This document shows positions 26,523 to 36,561 of a DNA stretch of 42,099 nucleotides, piece after piece. Source of the stretch: an uncultured SAR116 cluster alpha proteobacterium (GTDB taxonomy: Bacteria > Pseudomonadota > Alphaproteobacteria > Puniceispirillales > Marisalimonadaceae); the NCBI GenBank assembly GCA_902514865.1, contig CABXSI010000003.1, positions 1-42,099 of the forward strand. The letters are read 5' to 3'. The first letter of the stretch is position 1. Each line of letters opens with the position of its first letter. The notes under the pieces were generated by a model that made no database searches, was not told the origin of the DNA, and saw nothing but the letters and a program-made list of their open reading frames with translations. The translations under genes were made by a program, and so were the position numbers.

Positions 26523-28397
26523 ATGAATAATTTTGATGTTATTGTTGTAGGCGGAGGTCATGCAGGCATAGAAGCAGCATCCTCTTCATCTCGTATGGGT
26601 GCAAATACGGTGCTTATTACTATGGACATTGAAAAAATCGGAGAAATGTCATGTAATCCAGCAATAGGTGGGCTAGGTAAAGGTCATTTAGTACGTGAAA
26701 TAGACGCTCTAGACGGGCTTATGGCAAAAGCCATAGATTTATCCGGTATCCAATTTAGAATGTTAAATCTTTCAAGAGGTCCTGCGGTTCACGGTCCAAG
26801 ATCTCAAGCTGATAGAAAGCTTTATAAAAGTTCTATTCAAAGACTTTTAGAGCTTCAAGAAAATTTATCTATTATTGAAGGTGCGATAAAAGACATCAAA
26901 GTCGAAGGTAACCAAATTAATGGAGTTATATTAGAAGACAATACTTTTTATCGAGCTAAGTCAGTAGTTTTAACCACTGGAACTTTTTTGGGCGGGATAA
27001 TCCATATAGGCAGTCAAAGAATTGCTGCTGGTAGAATTGGCGATAGATCATCTGACATTCTATCAAAAAAAATTAGGCAGTTAAAACTACCTATTGGGAG
27101 GTTGAAAACTGGAACTCCCCCCCGAATAAAAAAAGATACTATTAATTGGGAAAAAGTAGAAATGCAATCTGCTGACTCTGTCCCAACACCTTTCTCTTAC
27201 ATGAATAATAAAATAAATGTTAAACAAATTGAATGTGGAATAACAAGAACCAATGATGCCACGCATAATATAATATCTAAAAATATTAACCTATCTCCAG
27301 TCTTTTCAGGTTCAATTCAGGGTTCGGGCCCCAGATATTGCCCCAGTATTGAAGATAAAGTTCATAGATTTAATGAAAAAAATTCGCACCAAATCTTTCT
27401 TGAGCCAGAAGGTTTAGATAGTCCTTTAGTTTATCCAAACGGTATTTCAACAAGTTTACCAAAAAAGGTTCAAAATGAATTCTTAAAAACGATTAATGGA
27501 TTAGAGAATGCGATTATTGATCAATATGGTTATGCAATAGAGTATGATTACATGGACCCAAGAGCCTTAAAAAGCACTCTTGAAGTAAAATCAATAAAAG
27601 GCCTATTTTTTGCTGGTCAAATAAACGGAACAACCGGCTATGAAGAAGCAGCGGCACAAGGCTTAATAGCAGGGATCAATGCATCAATTAATTTGAGTAA
27701 TAATCCCAAGTGGTTTTTTCTAGATAGATCTGAAGCTTATATTGGTGTAATGATTGACGATTTAATTACAAGAGGTGCACCAGAACCATATAGAATGTTC
27801 ACTTCTAGAGCTGAATATAGACTACTTCTACGTTCTGATAATGCAGATCAACGTCTAACTGATAAAGGGATTAAATTCGGGGTTGTTAACTATGAAAGAG
27901 AAAAATTTTGGCTTAAAAAAAAGGAAAATCTTGATAAAGCTAATAAAATGATGGAAAGCTTATTTTCTAAACCCAGTGAGCTAAAAAAATATAACTTACC
28001 TTCTACTAGGACTGGCAAACCTAGATCACCTAAGGATATTTTGTCGTCAGGAAGTTTTTTTATTAAAGATTTATTTCAGATTTGGCCAAAACTTAAAAAA
28101 ATTCCAGTAGAATTGCACGCACAGTTAGAAACAGATGCCAGATATAATGTTTACTTGAAAAGACAATTAGAAGATATTAAAGCATATAAAAAGGAAACTA
28201 AGATAAAAATTCCAATAAATTTTGATTTTAATCAAATTAAAGGGTTGTCCAACGAAACAAAAGATATTTTGAATAACGTAAAACCAACCACTATTTCCCA
28301 AGTATCAAATTTACCTGGATTCACGCCCACTGCAACATTATTACTTCTTAGGCACATCAAAAAAGTAAATACATTAAAAACTGTTAATGAAGATTAA
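26523..28397 (+). CDS. mnmG: tRNA uridine-5-carboxymethylaminomethyl modification enzyme MnmG (GidA)
   Basis: MnmG is the FAD-binding partner of MnmE in wobble-uridine modification. It begins with a Rossmann FAD motif [14 protein letters not shown], then [47 protein letters not shown] with the conserved GTPPR segment, and [25 protein letters not shown]. The C-terminal helical domain binds MnmE and tRNA. At 624 residues it is full length. It sits 13 bases after mnmE and overlaps rsmG by 11 bases, the classic origin-proximal order. Confidence 0.98.
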   Translation: MNNFDVIVVGGGHAGIEAASSSSRMGANTVLITMDIEKIGEMSCNPAIGGLGKGHLVREIDALDGLMAKAIDLSGIQFRMLNLSRGPAVHGPRSQADRKLYKSSIQRLLELQENLSIIEGAIKDIKVEGNQINGVILEDNTFYRAKSVVLTTGTFLGGIIHIGSQRIAAGRIGDRSSDILSKKIRQLKLPIGRLKTGTPPRIKKDTINWEKVEMQSADSVPTPFSYMNNKINVKQIECGITRTNDATHNIISKNINLSPVFSGSIQGSGPRYCPSIEDKVHRFNEKNSHQIFLEPEGLDSPLVYPNGISTSLPKKVQNEFLKTINGLENAIIDQYGYAIEYDYMDPRALKSTLEVKSIKGLFFAGQINGTTGYEEAAAQGLIAGINASINLSNNPKWFFLDRSEAYIGVMIDDLITRGAPEPYRMFTSRAEYRLLLRSDNADQRLTDKGIKFGVVNYEREKFWLKKKENLDKANKMMESLFSKPSELKKYNLPSTRTGKPRSPKDILSSGSFFIKDLFQIWPKLKKIPVELHAQLETDARYNVYLKRQLEDIKAYKKETKIKIPINFDFNQIKGLSNETKDILNNVKPTTISQVSNLPGFTPTATLLLLRHIKKVNTLKTVNED

Positions 28398-29034
28398 CTC
28401 TTATAAAGATTTTTGTTTGTTTCAAAATGTTTCACGTGAAACATATGAAAAATTTATTATCTTTCATAAAACACTAATCAAATGGCAAAGCTCGATTAAT
28501 TTAATTAGTAAAAATAGTATAGAAAATATCTGGGCACGACATTTTTTAGACTCAGCACAATTATATAAAATCACAAAAGAAATTAAAGGAAACATTATTG
28601 ATTTTGGATCAGGGGCGGGTTTTCCTGGTTTGATATTAGCGATGATGGGTCACACAAAGATCCATTTAGTTGAATCAGATCAAAAAAAATGTACTTTCTT
28701 ACGTGAAGTTTGCATGCTTACCGATACATATGTTACTATTCATAACAGTAGAATAGAAAATCTAGAATACTTTGAAGTCGATCTTATTACTGCTAGAGCT
28801 TTAGCCCCACTAAATAAGTTGATAGATTATGCAGAAGCTTTTGTAAATAAATCTTCAACAAATCAAAAAATCCCTAAGATGTTGTTTTTAAAGGGCAAAT
28901 CATATAGAAAAGAAATTTCAAACCTAATTCAACAGGAAACTTTTTCTATTGAAGAGTTCGTATCAATTACAGATAAATTTGGTAAAATTTTATACATTAA
29001 TAAAAGAAATATGGTAAATATTAAGAATGAATAA
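28387..29034 (+). CDS. rsmG: 16S rRNA (guanine527-N7)-methyltransferase RsmG (GidB)
   Basis: RsmG methylates G527 of 16S rRNA with SAM; loss is linked to low-level streptomycin resistance. The N-terminus [12 protein letters not shown] and the SAM-binding motif [19 protein letters not shown] (about residues 70-88) are clear, with LIEN-type ARALAPL further on. Length is 215. Its 5' end carries a perfect parS site that encodes NVSRET. It overlaps mnmG by 11 bases and parA by 8. Confidence 0.96.
   Translation: MKINSYKDFCLFQNVSRETYEKFIIFHKTLIKWQSSINLISKNSIENIWARHFLDSAQLYKITKEIKGNIIDFGSGAGFPGLILAMMGHTKIHLVESDQKKCTFLREVCMLTDTYVTIHNSRIENLEYFEVDLITARALAPLNKLIDYAEAFVNKSSTNQKIPKMLFLKGKSYRKEISNLIQQETFSIEEFVSITDKFGKILYINKRNMVNIKNE
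28428..28443 (+). other. parS centromere site 2, inside rsmG
   Basis: A second perfect TGTTTCACGTGAAACA lies within the rsmG coding region, read as codons for NVSRET. parS inside this gene is known in several bacteria, where the protein motif and the centromere are conserved together. It is 3.26 kb from site 1 and 0.6 kb before parA. Confidence 0.92.
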
Positions 29035-29821
29035 TAATCTTAGTCAAATAATTGCAGTTGCTAACCAAAAGGGTGGTGTAGGCAAAACAACCACTGTTGT
29101 CAATTTAGCTACTGCTATGGCTGCTTGTGATAAGAAAACATTAATCATTGATTCTGATCCACAAGGAAATGCTAGTACAGGATTTGGTGTTAAATATAAC
29201 GAAAGAGACAAAGACTTATACTCTATAATTTGTGGCAAAATAAATATAAACAATGCAATAAAGTCTACTATGATCCCAAAACTTGATATAATTCCTACAT
29301 CACCCAATTTGTCTGTTCTTGAACAAGAATTAGTTGATATTCATGAAAGAGAGTTTAAAATTAAAAGTGTATTAAATGATATAAATAATAGTTATGATTA
29401 TATCTTTATAGACTGTCCTCCATCACTAGGGTTGCTTACATTAAATGCGTTATGTGCAGCAAGAAGTCTTATAATTCCGTTGCAAACAGAATATTATGCC
29501 TTAGAAGGACTGTCTCAACTTATCAAAACATTAGAATCCGTTAAAGGTAATTTTAACAAAGATATCGCATTACAGGGTATATTATTGACTATGTATGATA
29601 AAAGAAACAAGATCTGTAAAATGGTATCAAATGATGTTAAAAATCATTTTAGTAACAAGGTTTTTAAGACTGTTATTCCAAGAAATGTTAGGGTTTCTGA
29701 AGCTCCAAGTTTTGGTCAACCAGTTCTGATGTATGATATATCTTGCCCTGGATCACAAGCATATGCGTCTCTCGCAGGTGAAATTATAAATCAAGAGAAC
29801 AATTACAATGAAAAAAAATAA
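29027..29821 (+). CDS. parA: Chromosome partitioning ATPase ParA
   Basis: ParA is a nucleoid-binding ATPase that draws ParB-parS complexes toward the poles. It has the deviant Walker A VANQKGGVGKTTTVVNLA with the signature first Lys, the A' motif LIIDSDPQGNASTG, and Walker B YIFIDCPPSLGLLTLNAL. The C-terminal EYYALEGLSQLIKT and RVSEAPSFGQPV are typical of chromosomal Soj/ParA proteins. Length 264. It overlaps rsmG by 8 bases and parB by 14, so mnmG-rsmG-parA-parB is one tightly coupled unit. Confidence 0.97.
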   Translation: MNNNLSQIIAVANQKGGVGKTTTVVNLATAMAACDKKTLIIDSDPQGNASTGFGVKYNERDKDLYSIICGKININNAIKSTMIPKLDIIPTSPNLSVLEQELVDIHEREFKIKSVLNDINNSYDYIFIDCPPSLGLLTLNALCAARSLIIPLQTEYYALEGLSQLIKTLESVKGNFNKDIALQGILLTMYDKRNKICKMVSNDVKNHFSNKVFKTVIPRNVRVSEAPSFGQPVLMYDISCPGSQAYASLAGEIINQENNYNEKK

Positions 29822-30686
29822 AATTAATAAAACTAGTGGATTAGGAAGTGGTCTATCAAGTTTACTTGGAAGTCAGTTTGAAAAAAAATCAATTTTTTCC
29901 GAAAACACTACCGAAGAATATAGAATGGTTCCAATAGAATTTATTCAACCTGGACCATGGCAACCAAGAAAAAGATTCGACAAAAAGGAACTAGAATCTT
30001 TATCAAAATCCATTAAAAATCAAGGCGTTATTCAGCCTATAATCTTAAAAACGAGGGATGATAAAAGTAAGCATTACTACCTTATAGCTGGAGAAAGAAG
30101 ATGGAGAGCTTGTCAGTTAGCCAAAATTCATGAAATACCCTCAATTATAAGAGATGACATAGACAAGGAAAGAATTGCTGAGTTATCTTTAGTAGAAAAT
30201 ATTCAAAGATCAGAGTTAAATCCAATAGAGGAGGCTGAAGGTTACCAATCTTTGATAGAAAAATATAACTATACACAAGAAGAAATTTCTAAAGCCGTAG
30301 GTAAATCTCGTCCTTACATAGCAAATATTTTAAGGTTACAGGCGTTGTCAGATCTAGCTAAAGAATTTCTAATACAGGAAAAGTTATCTGTTGGTCAAAT
30401 AAGACCCCTTATTGGACATAAAGATACTGATAGCTTGCTTGAATTAATTAATAAAAACAATTTAACCTCACGACAAGTTGAAGCACTCGTAAAGAAACAA
30501 AACAAAAAATTACCGTTATCTAAAAATAATAATTTAGATATTTTAGAATTAGAAAAGGAAATTTTAGAAATTACCGGCATTAAAGCAAAGATTAATTTCA
30601 ATAACCAAAAAGAAAGAGGAAATATAAAATTGGAATGTAAGAGCTTATCTGAATTTAACTATTTATTAAAGAAGATTAAGTCTTAG
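29808..30686 (+). CDS. parB: Chromosome partitioning protein ParB
   Basis: ParB binds parS, loads as a CTP-gated clamp and spreads on DNA to build the partition complex. The CTP-binding region includes GERRWRACQLA and ENIQRSELNPIEEAEG (the GERRxRA and ENxQRxxLxP motifs). The helix-turn-helix follows (YTQEEISKAVGKSRPYIANILRLQ), then a linker and a short C-terminal dimerisation domain. Length 292. The N-terminal GLGSGLSSLLG is a typical ParA-stimulating peptide. Both parS sites in the window are its expected targets. Confidence 0.97.
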   Translation: MKKNKINKTSGLGSGLSSLLGSQFEKKSIFSENTTEEYRMVPIEFIQPGPWQPRKRFDKKELESLSKSIKNQGVIQPIILKTRDDKSKHYYLIAGERRWRACQLAKIHEIPSIIRDDIDKERIAELSLVENIQRSELNPIEEAEGYQSLIEKYNYTQEEISKAVGKSRPYIANILRLQALSDLAKEFLIQEKLSVGQIRPLIGHKDTDSLLELINKNNLTSRQVEALVKKQNKKLPLSKNNNLDILELEKEILEITGIKAKINFNNQKERGNIKLECKSLSEFNYLLKKIKS

Positions 30687-31719
30687 CTTTTTTTTTAGCC
30701 AAGACAGAAACAGACAATATAAATTGGGATAGTAAAGTTTTTTCAGGATATATGCCAATCTTAGTTTTTAATTCAAGATCTATTAGTCTTTTTCGAATTA
30801 AATTAATTTTTTTGAATGACCATAATTTGCATTGGCTAAGGAAAAAGGGCTTTTCTTTAAAAAAAATAGGTGGTTTTAAATTATCTATAGTGACTGAAAA
30901 ACTACTTCCATGTTGACTTAATAAAAGAATTTTCTCAATAGTCTTAAAATGTTTTCCAAACATCCTTATAAGTAAAATATTATTATCTGATTTCTCATAA
31001 ATTTTGTCTAAATAAGACAAAGATATTTTAGTTTCTCCACTTAAACATGAGTTTACAATTTGATTTAAATTTATGTTTTCACTACTGGTGAGTAATTTAG
31101 TAAGTGAATTTTCAGAGATGTTATTATTATTTTCTAAAAAACTTTCTAACTTTTCAATTTCCATTTTATTAGATAATGAGTCTGAACTAAACTTATAACT
31201 TAAATATGATATAAATTCCTCAGAGAAAAAAACTTTATGTTTAAAAAATAAATTGTTTATCTCATTTTTAATTGTACCTCTGTTTTCTTCATAGCATGCT
31301 GTTAAAATGCTATTATTTAATTTTTCAAAATGCTTAACTAGATTACTTTGAGAACTTACATTCCCTGCCTTTATAATAAGTACATAATTCAAGTCTTCCT
31401 TAACGATAGCATCTAAAATAATATTTTCGATATTCTTATTAATCGTTACATTTAACAAATCTAATAAGATAAACCTTCTTTCTGAAAATATACTCAATGT
31501 GTTAATATTATCCTCTAAAATAAACGGATTTTCTTTAAACTCACTACCATCAATTTTAGAAACATTAAAAGGATCAGTTACATTAATATTTAATAATTTA
31601 ATAGACTTTTTGTATAGTAAATCTACCAACCCAAAATTTGTTCCATATAAAAAAATTACTTTATTATTTTGGTTATTACTTTTTATATAATCTATAAAAT
31701 TTTCAGATTTAATTTTCAA
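30676..31719 (-). CDS. holA: DNA polymerase III delta subunit
   Basis: HolA is the clamp-loader subunit that opens the beta clamp. Sequence similarity in this family is low, but VIFLYGTNFGLVDLLYK near the N-terminus, the central NILLIRMFGKHFKTIEKIL and the C-terminal LIDLELKTKIG match the usual pattern (yllyG.d..lv, llralarhf, l...d..lK.g). Length 347 is normal. Position supports it: leuS-lptE-holA beside parB is standard in alphaproteobacteria. It overlaps parB convergently by 11 bases and its start overlaps the lptE stop by 4. Confidence 0.85.
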   Translation of the reverse strand: MKIKSENFIDYIKSNNQNNKVIFLYGTNFGLVDLLYKKSIKLLNINVTDPFNVSKIDGSEFKENPFILEDNINTLSIFSERRFILLDLLNVTINKNIENIILDAIVKEDLNYVLIIKAGNVSSQSNLVKHFEKLNNSILTACYEENRGTIKNEINNLFFKHKVFFSEEFISYLSYKFSSDSLSNKMEIEKLESFLENNNNISENSLTKLLTSSENINLNQIVNSCLSGETKISLSYLDKIYEKSDNNILLIRMFGKHFKTIEKILLLSQHGSSFSVTIDNLKPPIFFKEKPFFLSQCKLWSFKKINLIRKRLIDLELKTKIGIYPEKTLLSQFILSVSVLAKKKAKT

Positions 31720-32198
31720 TCTAATTTGCTTAATATGATTTTTGTTAATACATAAAGTTTGTTCGCTGAACTTTTACTCAATCTTTCCTTAATATGTTTT
31801 AAACTCTTATCATTACTATAGAGTGAATTTGATGAAGAACTTAATGCAGGAAAAGTTTTAATTGAGCCAGACTTGATTAAAATATTTGAACTATTATCCA
31901 CTAGTGAATATTTTACAATTGCTTTTGTTGCATTAAGTACTTTTGATCCATTAACTGACAATGTTTCGTTTAAAACAAAAGAAATGTTAGCATTTAAAAT
32001 AAAGTTAGGTTTGAGATTTTTTTTATTATTAAATTTTCTTTTCAAATACTCTTTGAAAATGAGATTATATCTATCACTCGGTGTTTCAATAGCAACAACT
32101 TTTTCAATATCAGAGCTAGTTTTAGTAATGTCGAAGGATGTGCAACCGAAAGTAAATAAAAGTAGTAAGAATATAAAAAATTTATTTAAAAAAGACAT
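31716..32198 (-). CDS. lptE: LPS-assembly lipoprotein LptE
   Basis: LptE plugs the LptD barrel that inserts lipopolysaccharide into the outer membrane. A lipoprotein signal with lipobox FTFGC (Cys about residue 19) is followed by ~140 residues containing alternating strands (FILNANISFVLNETLSVNG, TKAIVKYSLVDNSSNILIKS) typical of LptE. Sequence conservation is weak, so the call rests on lipobox, size and the leuS-lptE-holA order. It begins 12 bases after the leuS stop. Confidence 0.75.
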   Translation of the reverse strand: MSFLNKFFIFLLLLFTFGCTSFDITKTSSDIEKVVAIETPSDRYNLIFKEYLKRKFNNKKNLKPNFILNANISFVLNETLSVNGSKVLNATKAIVKYSLVDNSSNILIKSGSIKTFPALSSSSNSLYSNDKSLKHIKERLSKSSANKLYVLTKIILSKLD

Positions 32199-32210
32199 GA
32201 CTAGCTATAT

Positions 32211-34733
32211 TTAAATTACAAAGTTTACAATGCGATTTGGAACTATAATAACTTTTTTTGGCGTGTCATTCAAAAACTTTAATATATTTTTTTCCTTTAA
32301 GGCTAATTTTTCTAATTCATCATTGTCCAAATCTTTTTGAACTTTTATAATTGCTCTCATTTTCCCATTAACCTGAATTGGTATTTTTATTCTATCTTTT
32401 TCCTCAAAAGATCTATCAGTTATAGGCCAGCTTTTATTAGCAATTAAACCATTTTCATTTAAAATTTCCCATAATGCTTCAGCTATATGAGGAACCATAG
32501 GGTTAATTAAAATTAACAACTTTTTCGTATTATATAAAATAACACTCTTGTCATCATTATTTAATATTTTATGTGAAGAAATGGCATTAAATAAACTTCT
32601 TATTGATGCTACAGCAATATTGAAATGAAAGTCGTCAATAGATTTTGTAACTTCTTTTATTGTTGTGTTCAATGTTCTTAGTAATTCTTTTTGTTGTTTC
32701 GAGAAGCTAGTAGGAAGTTTATCATGAATATTTTCTACTTCCAAAATGTTAACAAAATTCCATAATTTATTTAAGAACCGCCACGAACCTTCTATACCTG
32801 AATCTGACCATTCCATATCTCTGTTAGGTGGAGAATCAGAAAGCATAAAGAATCTAGCCGTATCTGCCCCATACGTTTTAATTATCTGTTGAGGATCAAC
32901 AACATTTTTTTTGGATTTGCTCATTTTTTCAATTCTTCCAGCGATAACTTCTTCTTTTGTATTTATATGAAAGAATGTATTATTTTCCTTTGTTACTTGG
33001 TTTGGGAAAAGCCATTTTTCTTTTTTAGTTTTAAAAGTTTGATGACAAACCATACCTTGAGTCTGCAAAGAATTGAAGGGCTCTATTAAGTCAATTGTTT
33101 TTACAAATTTTAAAGCTCGCATAAAAAATCTTGAGTAAAGAAGGTGCATCACAGCATGTTCAACACCACCTATATATTGGTCAACAGGCATCCAATATCT
33201 AAACGCTTCGTCAGAAAATGCCTTAGTAGGATTTAAATCTGTAAATCTAGCAAAATACCAACTAGATTCAAAAAAAGTATCAAATGTATCAGTTTCTCTG
33301 ACAGCATTACGATTACATTTTGGACATTTTGTATTCTTCCAAGTCGGGTGTGATACTAAGGGATTACCTTTTGTATCAAAGTTTATGTCATCCGGAAGAC
33401 AAATAGGCAGTTGATCCTCAGGAACTGGAACTTCGCCACAACTGCTACAAAATATTATAGGTATTGGACAACCCCAATATCTTTGTCGAGAGACACCCCA
33501 GTCTCGAATTCTATATGTTACTGTTTTTTTTCCAATTCCTAATTTCTGCAACTCTCTTATACTTATATCAATGGCTTCCTTTGTATTTAATCCATCTAAA
33601 AAATCGGAATTTATGTGTAAGCCATCTCCCATGAAAGGAAGAACATTATTATTTTTAATTACAGGTATAATGTCTAAGGAGTATTTGCTAGCAAAATCAT
33701 AATCTCTTTGGTCATGAGCTGGACAGCCAAAAATAGCCCCTGTTCCATAATCCATTAATATAAAATTTGCTATATAGACTATTAAATTCACATCCTTTTT
33801 AAAAGGATGTGAAACAGTAAGGTTTGTTTTGTAACCTGATTTATCAGCTTTCTCTAGATCTTTAGCTTTGTTAGATTGTTTTTCACAAAACTCTAAAAAA
33901 TCTTTTGCTTTATTGTCATTTTTGGCAATTTTTAATGATAATGGATGTTGTGGAGAAATAGCAATAAATGTTGCTCCAAAAATTGTATCCGGTCTAGTAG
34001 TAAAAATTTCAACGTTATCATCTGAATGATTTATTGAGAAACTTATAGTGGCGCCATTGCTTTTACCAATCCAGTTTCTTTGCATAGTTTTAACTCTATC
34101 AGGCCATTCCTTGAGGTTATCAATTTCGTTAAGTAAGTCTTCAGCAAAATCAGAAATTTTAAGAAACCACCCTTTCATTTTCTTTTTCTCTACTTCTGCA
34201 CCTGATCGCCATCCACGTCCATCAACAACCTGTTCATTAGCTAAGACTGTTTGTTCAATAGGGTCCCAATTAACAACCGTTTCTTTTTTATAGGCAAGTC
34301 CTGCTTTATAGAAATCTAAAAACATTTTTTGTTCAAATTTATAATAATCTGGATTACAAGTCGCTAATTCCCTATCCCAGTCATAAGACAAGCCCATTTG
34401 TTTGAGCTGACTTTTCATAATTTCAATATTTGAGTATGTCCATTTAGACGGAAGCGTACTATTTTCAATAGCAGCATTTTCTGCTGGTAATCCAAATGCG
34501 TCCCAACCCATAGGGTGAAGAACGTTAAAGCCTTGAGCCTTCTTATATCGTGCAACAAGGTCTCCCAAGGTGTAATTACGTACGTGCCCCATATGTATTG
34601 CCCCCGAAGGATATGGGAACATTTCTAACACATAATATTTAGGTTTGTTATAATCAATTTTGGCTTTGAAAATGTCTAATTCATTCCACTTTTTTTGCCA
34701 TTTTTTTTCAATTAATGAAGGGTTGTATTTCAT
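32211..34733 (-). CDS. leuS: Leucyl-tRNA synthetase
   Basis: LeuS charges tRNA-Leu. The class I HIGH motif appears as [15 protein letters not shown], followed by [16 protein letters not shown]; the CP1 editing domain includes [15 protein letters not shown] (the conserved Thr-rich and Asp editing motifs). Zinc-like Cys pairs occur in [12 protein letters not shown] and CPKCNRNAV, and [12 protein letters not shown] is the second signature. The anticodon-binding and C-terminal domains complete 840 residues. It is the middle of the DUF3576-leuS-lptE-holA transcription unit. Confidence 0.98.
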   Translation of the reverse strand: MKYNPSLIEKKWQKKWNELDIFKAKIDYNKPKYYVLEMFPYPSGAIHMGHVRNYTLGDLVARYKKAQGFNVLHPMGWDAFGLPAENAAIENSTLPSKWTYSNIEIMKSQLKQMGLSYDWDRELATCNPDYYKFEQKMFLDFYKAGLAYKKETVVNWDPIEQTVLANEQVVDGRGWRSGAEVEKKKMKGWFLKISDFAEDLLNEIDNLKEWPDRVKTMQRNWIGKSNGATISFSINHSDDNVEIFTTRPDTIFGATFIAISPQHPLSLKIAKNDNKAKDFLEFCEKQSNKAKDLEKADKSGYKTNLTVSHPFKKDVNLIVYIANFILMDYGTGAIFGCPAHDQRDYDFASKYSLDIIPVIKNNNVLPFMGDGLHINSDFLDGLNTKEAIDISIRELQKLGIGKKTVTYRIRDWGVSRQRYWGCPIPIIFCSSCGEVPVPEDQLPICLPDDINFDTKGNPLVSHPTWKNTKCPKCNRNAVRETDTFDTFFESSWYFARFTDLNPTKAFSDEAFRYWMPVDQYIGGVEHAVMHLLYSRFFMRALKFVKTIDLIEPFNSLQTQGMVCHQTFKTKKEKWLFPNQVTKENNTFFHINTKEEVIAGRIEKMSKSKKNVVDPQQIIKTYGADTARFFMLSDSPPNRDMEWSDSGIEGSWRFLNKLWNFVNILEVENIHDKLPTSFSKQQKELLRTLNTTIKEVTKSIDDFHFNIAVASIRSLFNAISSHKILNNDDKSVILYNTKKLLILINPMVPHIAEALWEILNENGLIANKSWPITDRSFEEKDRIKIPIQVNGKMRAIIKVQKDLDNDELEKLALKEKNILKFLNDTPKKVIIVPNRIVNFVI

Positions 34734-34738
34734 ATTTA

Positions 34739-35239
34739 CTAGTTATTCAAAGAATTAATTCTGTAAGTTCGAGCCTCGTTTAAAATATTATCTTCAATCT
34801 TAGACGCCAACTGATCATCAGTATATGTCTCAGTCCAGACACCATTTTTTAATTTTTGAACATGTACTTTAATATTTATGCCGTCTGATCTTAACTCACT
34901 AGTATTTATATATGCCATGATTTTTACCCTTTTATTCTTTATATTTTCATTAACATACCAGTCAGTTATTATCGTTCCACCCAATGCATCAGTTGAAATT
35001 AAGGGTGCAACTGATAAAATATTTAGAGATGCTCTCCATAAATAACCATTTACATTAATAGAACTTGAAGAAGTTCGAGGTTCTAAAATATCACTAAGTG
35101 AGATCCCTTTGCTAGAGTCTTTAGAGAAAATGCCTGGTGTTTTTTTTTCGCCTGTTATTGGGTTGCTAACAATAGAATCATTACTTGAACATCCTAGTAA
35201 AATAATGAAATTTAACATTAATACTAAATTTTTAATCAT
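34739..35239 (-). CDS. DUF3576 lipoprotein
   Basis: The N-terminus is a lipoprotein signal with lipobox ILLGCSS (Cys about residue 17). The body matches the alphaproteobacterial DUF3576 pattern: [32 protein letters not shown], then [23 protein letters not shown] and a Tyr/Arg-rich end [10 protein letters not shown]. Function is unknown. It starts the unit that runs into leuS (5-base gap), which is its usual place. Length 166. Confidence 0.88.
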   Translation of the reverse strand: MIKNLVLMLNFIILLGCSSNDSIVSNPITGEKKTPGIFSKDSSKGISLSDILEPRTSSSSINVNGYLWRASLNILSVAPLISTDALGGTIITDWYVNENIKNKRVKIMAYINTSELRSDGINIKVHVQKLKNGVWTETYTDDQLASKIEDNILNEARTYRINSLNN

Positions 35240-35320
35240 GAAAGTTAGCCTTTTTTTATTTGAAATTAATCTTTTATCAGCATTTAACCATACATCAAAT
35301 AATTAATAACTAAAAGACAC

Positions 35321-35347
35321 AAAAAAAGGCGACTAAAGTCGCCTTTT
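35321..35347 (-). terminator. Rho-independent terminator of the porin gene (may work both ways)
   Basis: GGCGAC TAAA GTCGCC forms a GC-rich 6-7 bp hairpin flanked by seven A on the left and four T on the right. Read on the minus strand from the porin, the hairpin is followed by seven T, a strong intrinsic terminator 20 bases after the porin stop. It is the most GC-rich hairpin I noticed in the window. Confidence 0.9.
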
Positions 35348-35367
35348 GAAAACTAAATTAAAATAAT

Positions 35368-36339
35368 TTAGAATGTTGCTTTAATTGTAAGTTTTGAAAC
35401 AGATCCAGAATCTGCTGTTGTACCTGCACCAGCACCTGTTCCAACTTTATAATCATAATCTTCTACATTTAAATAAGCAGTCAATCCAGATGCAATTGTA
35501 TATGCAACTTCGGCGCCTGTATTTGTATATTCTTCGTTAGAAGTACTATCATCAGTATCTACAGTATGTACAGTGAATGTCATAGCATCAGAAACTTTAA
35601 ATTGAACTGAAGCTCCTGTTGATTCTTCATCTGTGTTAGATGCTTCATAAGTTGCCTGAGAAACAGCGGCAGTTATGTTACCTGAACCAACCTTAACACC
35701 AATAACTTGTGAGTCAATGTCTTGTGTAGAATTTTCAGTTGTACCACTTGCACCACCTATAGTTATAGAAGCGCCTCCAGCAGTCATACCATACTTGGCT
35801 CCAAATTGAGTAGAATCTGCGGAACCTGCTGCACCAGAATCTCGATAAGATATACCAGCAGTCAATCCACCCATTGCTGGAAGATGATATGCAACCTTAC
35901 TAGCATCGCCTTCCAAACCTGCAATGTCTGCATTTAATATTGTGAGTGTGTCTACACCTGTAGCATAGATTTCTTCAGCAGGTAAGTCTGTACTAGCAAC
36001 ACCATAATTGTCACCAACACCATCGTTACCACCAAGGACTAATTTACCAAAGCCACCAGAAATAGACAATGATGATTCATTAATAGCAGAATCTGTATCG
36101 TCTGATTCTACTTCAGTAACCATACCAATAGTTAGACCGCTGTCAGTTTTGTTAGAAAATTTAATAGCAATTTCTGAATCATTAGTCATTGTTGTTCCAT
36201 CATTAGCTGTAATATCAGAGCTAGTTGATGTATACTTCCACTCATAATAACCAGAAATAGAAACATCAGCTATAGCAGTATTTGCTGATAGTGTAGCAGC
36301 TGCAGCAAGTGCAGTTGTGCTTAAAAGTAATTTACGCAT
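35368..36339 (-). CDS. Outer-membrane porin (alphaproteobacterial Porin_4 type)
   Basis: A classic Sec signal peptide (MRKLLLSTTALAAAATLS, cleavage likely after AIA before DVSISG) precedes a ~300-residue beta-barrel with alternating hydrophobic strands, Gly/Asp/Ser/Thr-rich loops, and the terminal aromatic residue of an outer-membrane protein (KLTIKATF). Acidic loops (DSDDTDSAINE-like) suggest a marine, acidic protein. AAGGGG lies 7 bases before the ATG. It stands alone with its own terminator and a long 5' region containing palindromes. Substrate and ion preference cannot be told. Its GC content and codon choice look somewhat higher than its neighbours, as expected for a highly expressed gene. 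Confidence 0.9.
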   Translation of the reverse strand: MRKLLLSTTALAAAATLSANTAIADVSISGYYEWKYTSTSSDITANDGTTMTNDSEIAIKFSNKTDSGLTIGMVTEVESDDTDSAINESSLSISGGFGKLVLGGNDGVGDNYGVASTDLPAEEIYATGVDTLTILNADIAGLEGDASKVAYHLPAMGGLTAGISYRDSGAAGSADSTQFGAKYGMTAGGASITIGGASGTTENSTQDIDSQVIGVKVGSGNITAAVSQATYEASNTDEESTGASVQFKVSDAMTFTVHTVDTDDSTSNEEYTNTGAEVAYTIASGLTAYLNVEDYDYKVGTGAGAGTTADSGSVSKLTIKATF

Positions 36340-36364
36340 TGCGTATCCCCTTTGTATATTAAGC

Positions 36365-36381
36365 TTTCTTATTATAAGAAA
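36365..36381 (+). repeat. Palindrome in the porin leader (TTTCTTAT-T-ATAAGAAA)
   Basis: A perfect 8-bp inverted repeat around one central base lies 26 bases before the porin start, so it is probably in or at the edge of its mRNA leader. It could be an operator or a 5' stem affecting mRNA stability or translation. Function is not shown. Confidence 0.5.
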
Positions 36382-36455
36382 ACAGTTAATTACATTTCCA
36401 CCACAGAAATGTTTTGTAATTATTAATTCAAAAATTAAATAAAAACTAGTAACAA

Positions 36456-36469
36456 TGATATAAATATCA
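36456..36469 (+). repeat. Palindrome TGATATAAATATCA in the porin/yggS intergenic region
   Basis: A perfect inverted repeat (TGATAT, 2-base spacer, ATATCA) lies in the centre of the 222-bp divergent region. It resembles an Fnr/CRP-type dyad, but the half-site spacing (TGAT-N6-ATCA) does not match either consensus. It is a candidate operator for the porin promoter. Confidence 0.4.
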
Positions 36470-36561
36470 CTTATTTGATTTCTTTGTGGTATTTATGCAA
36501 CATAATTAAAATTACAAATTATATATATTATTGTTAAGATTAGATTTTACGGAGAAAAAAA

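Noticed and set aside
31873-32214. 113-aa plus-strand ORF
   Set aside because: Antisense shadow of lptE; the real gene has a lipobox and conserved neighbours.
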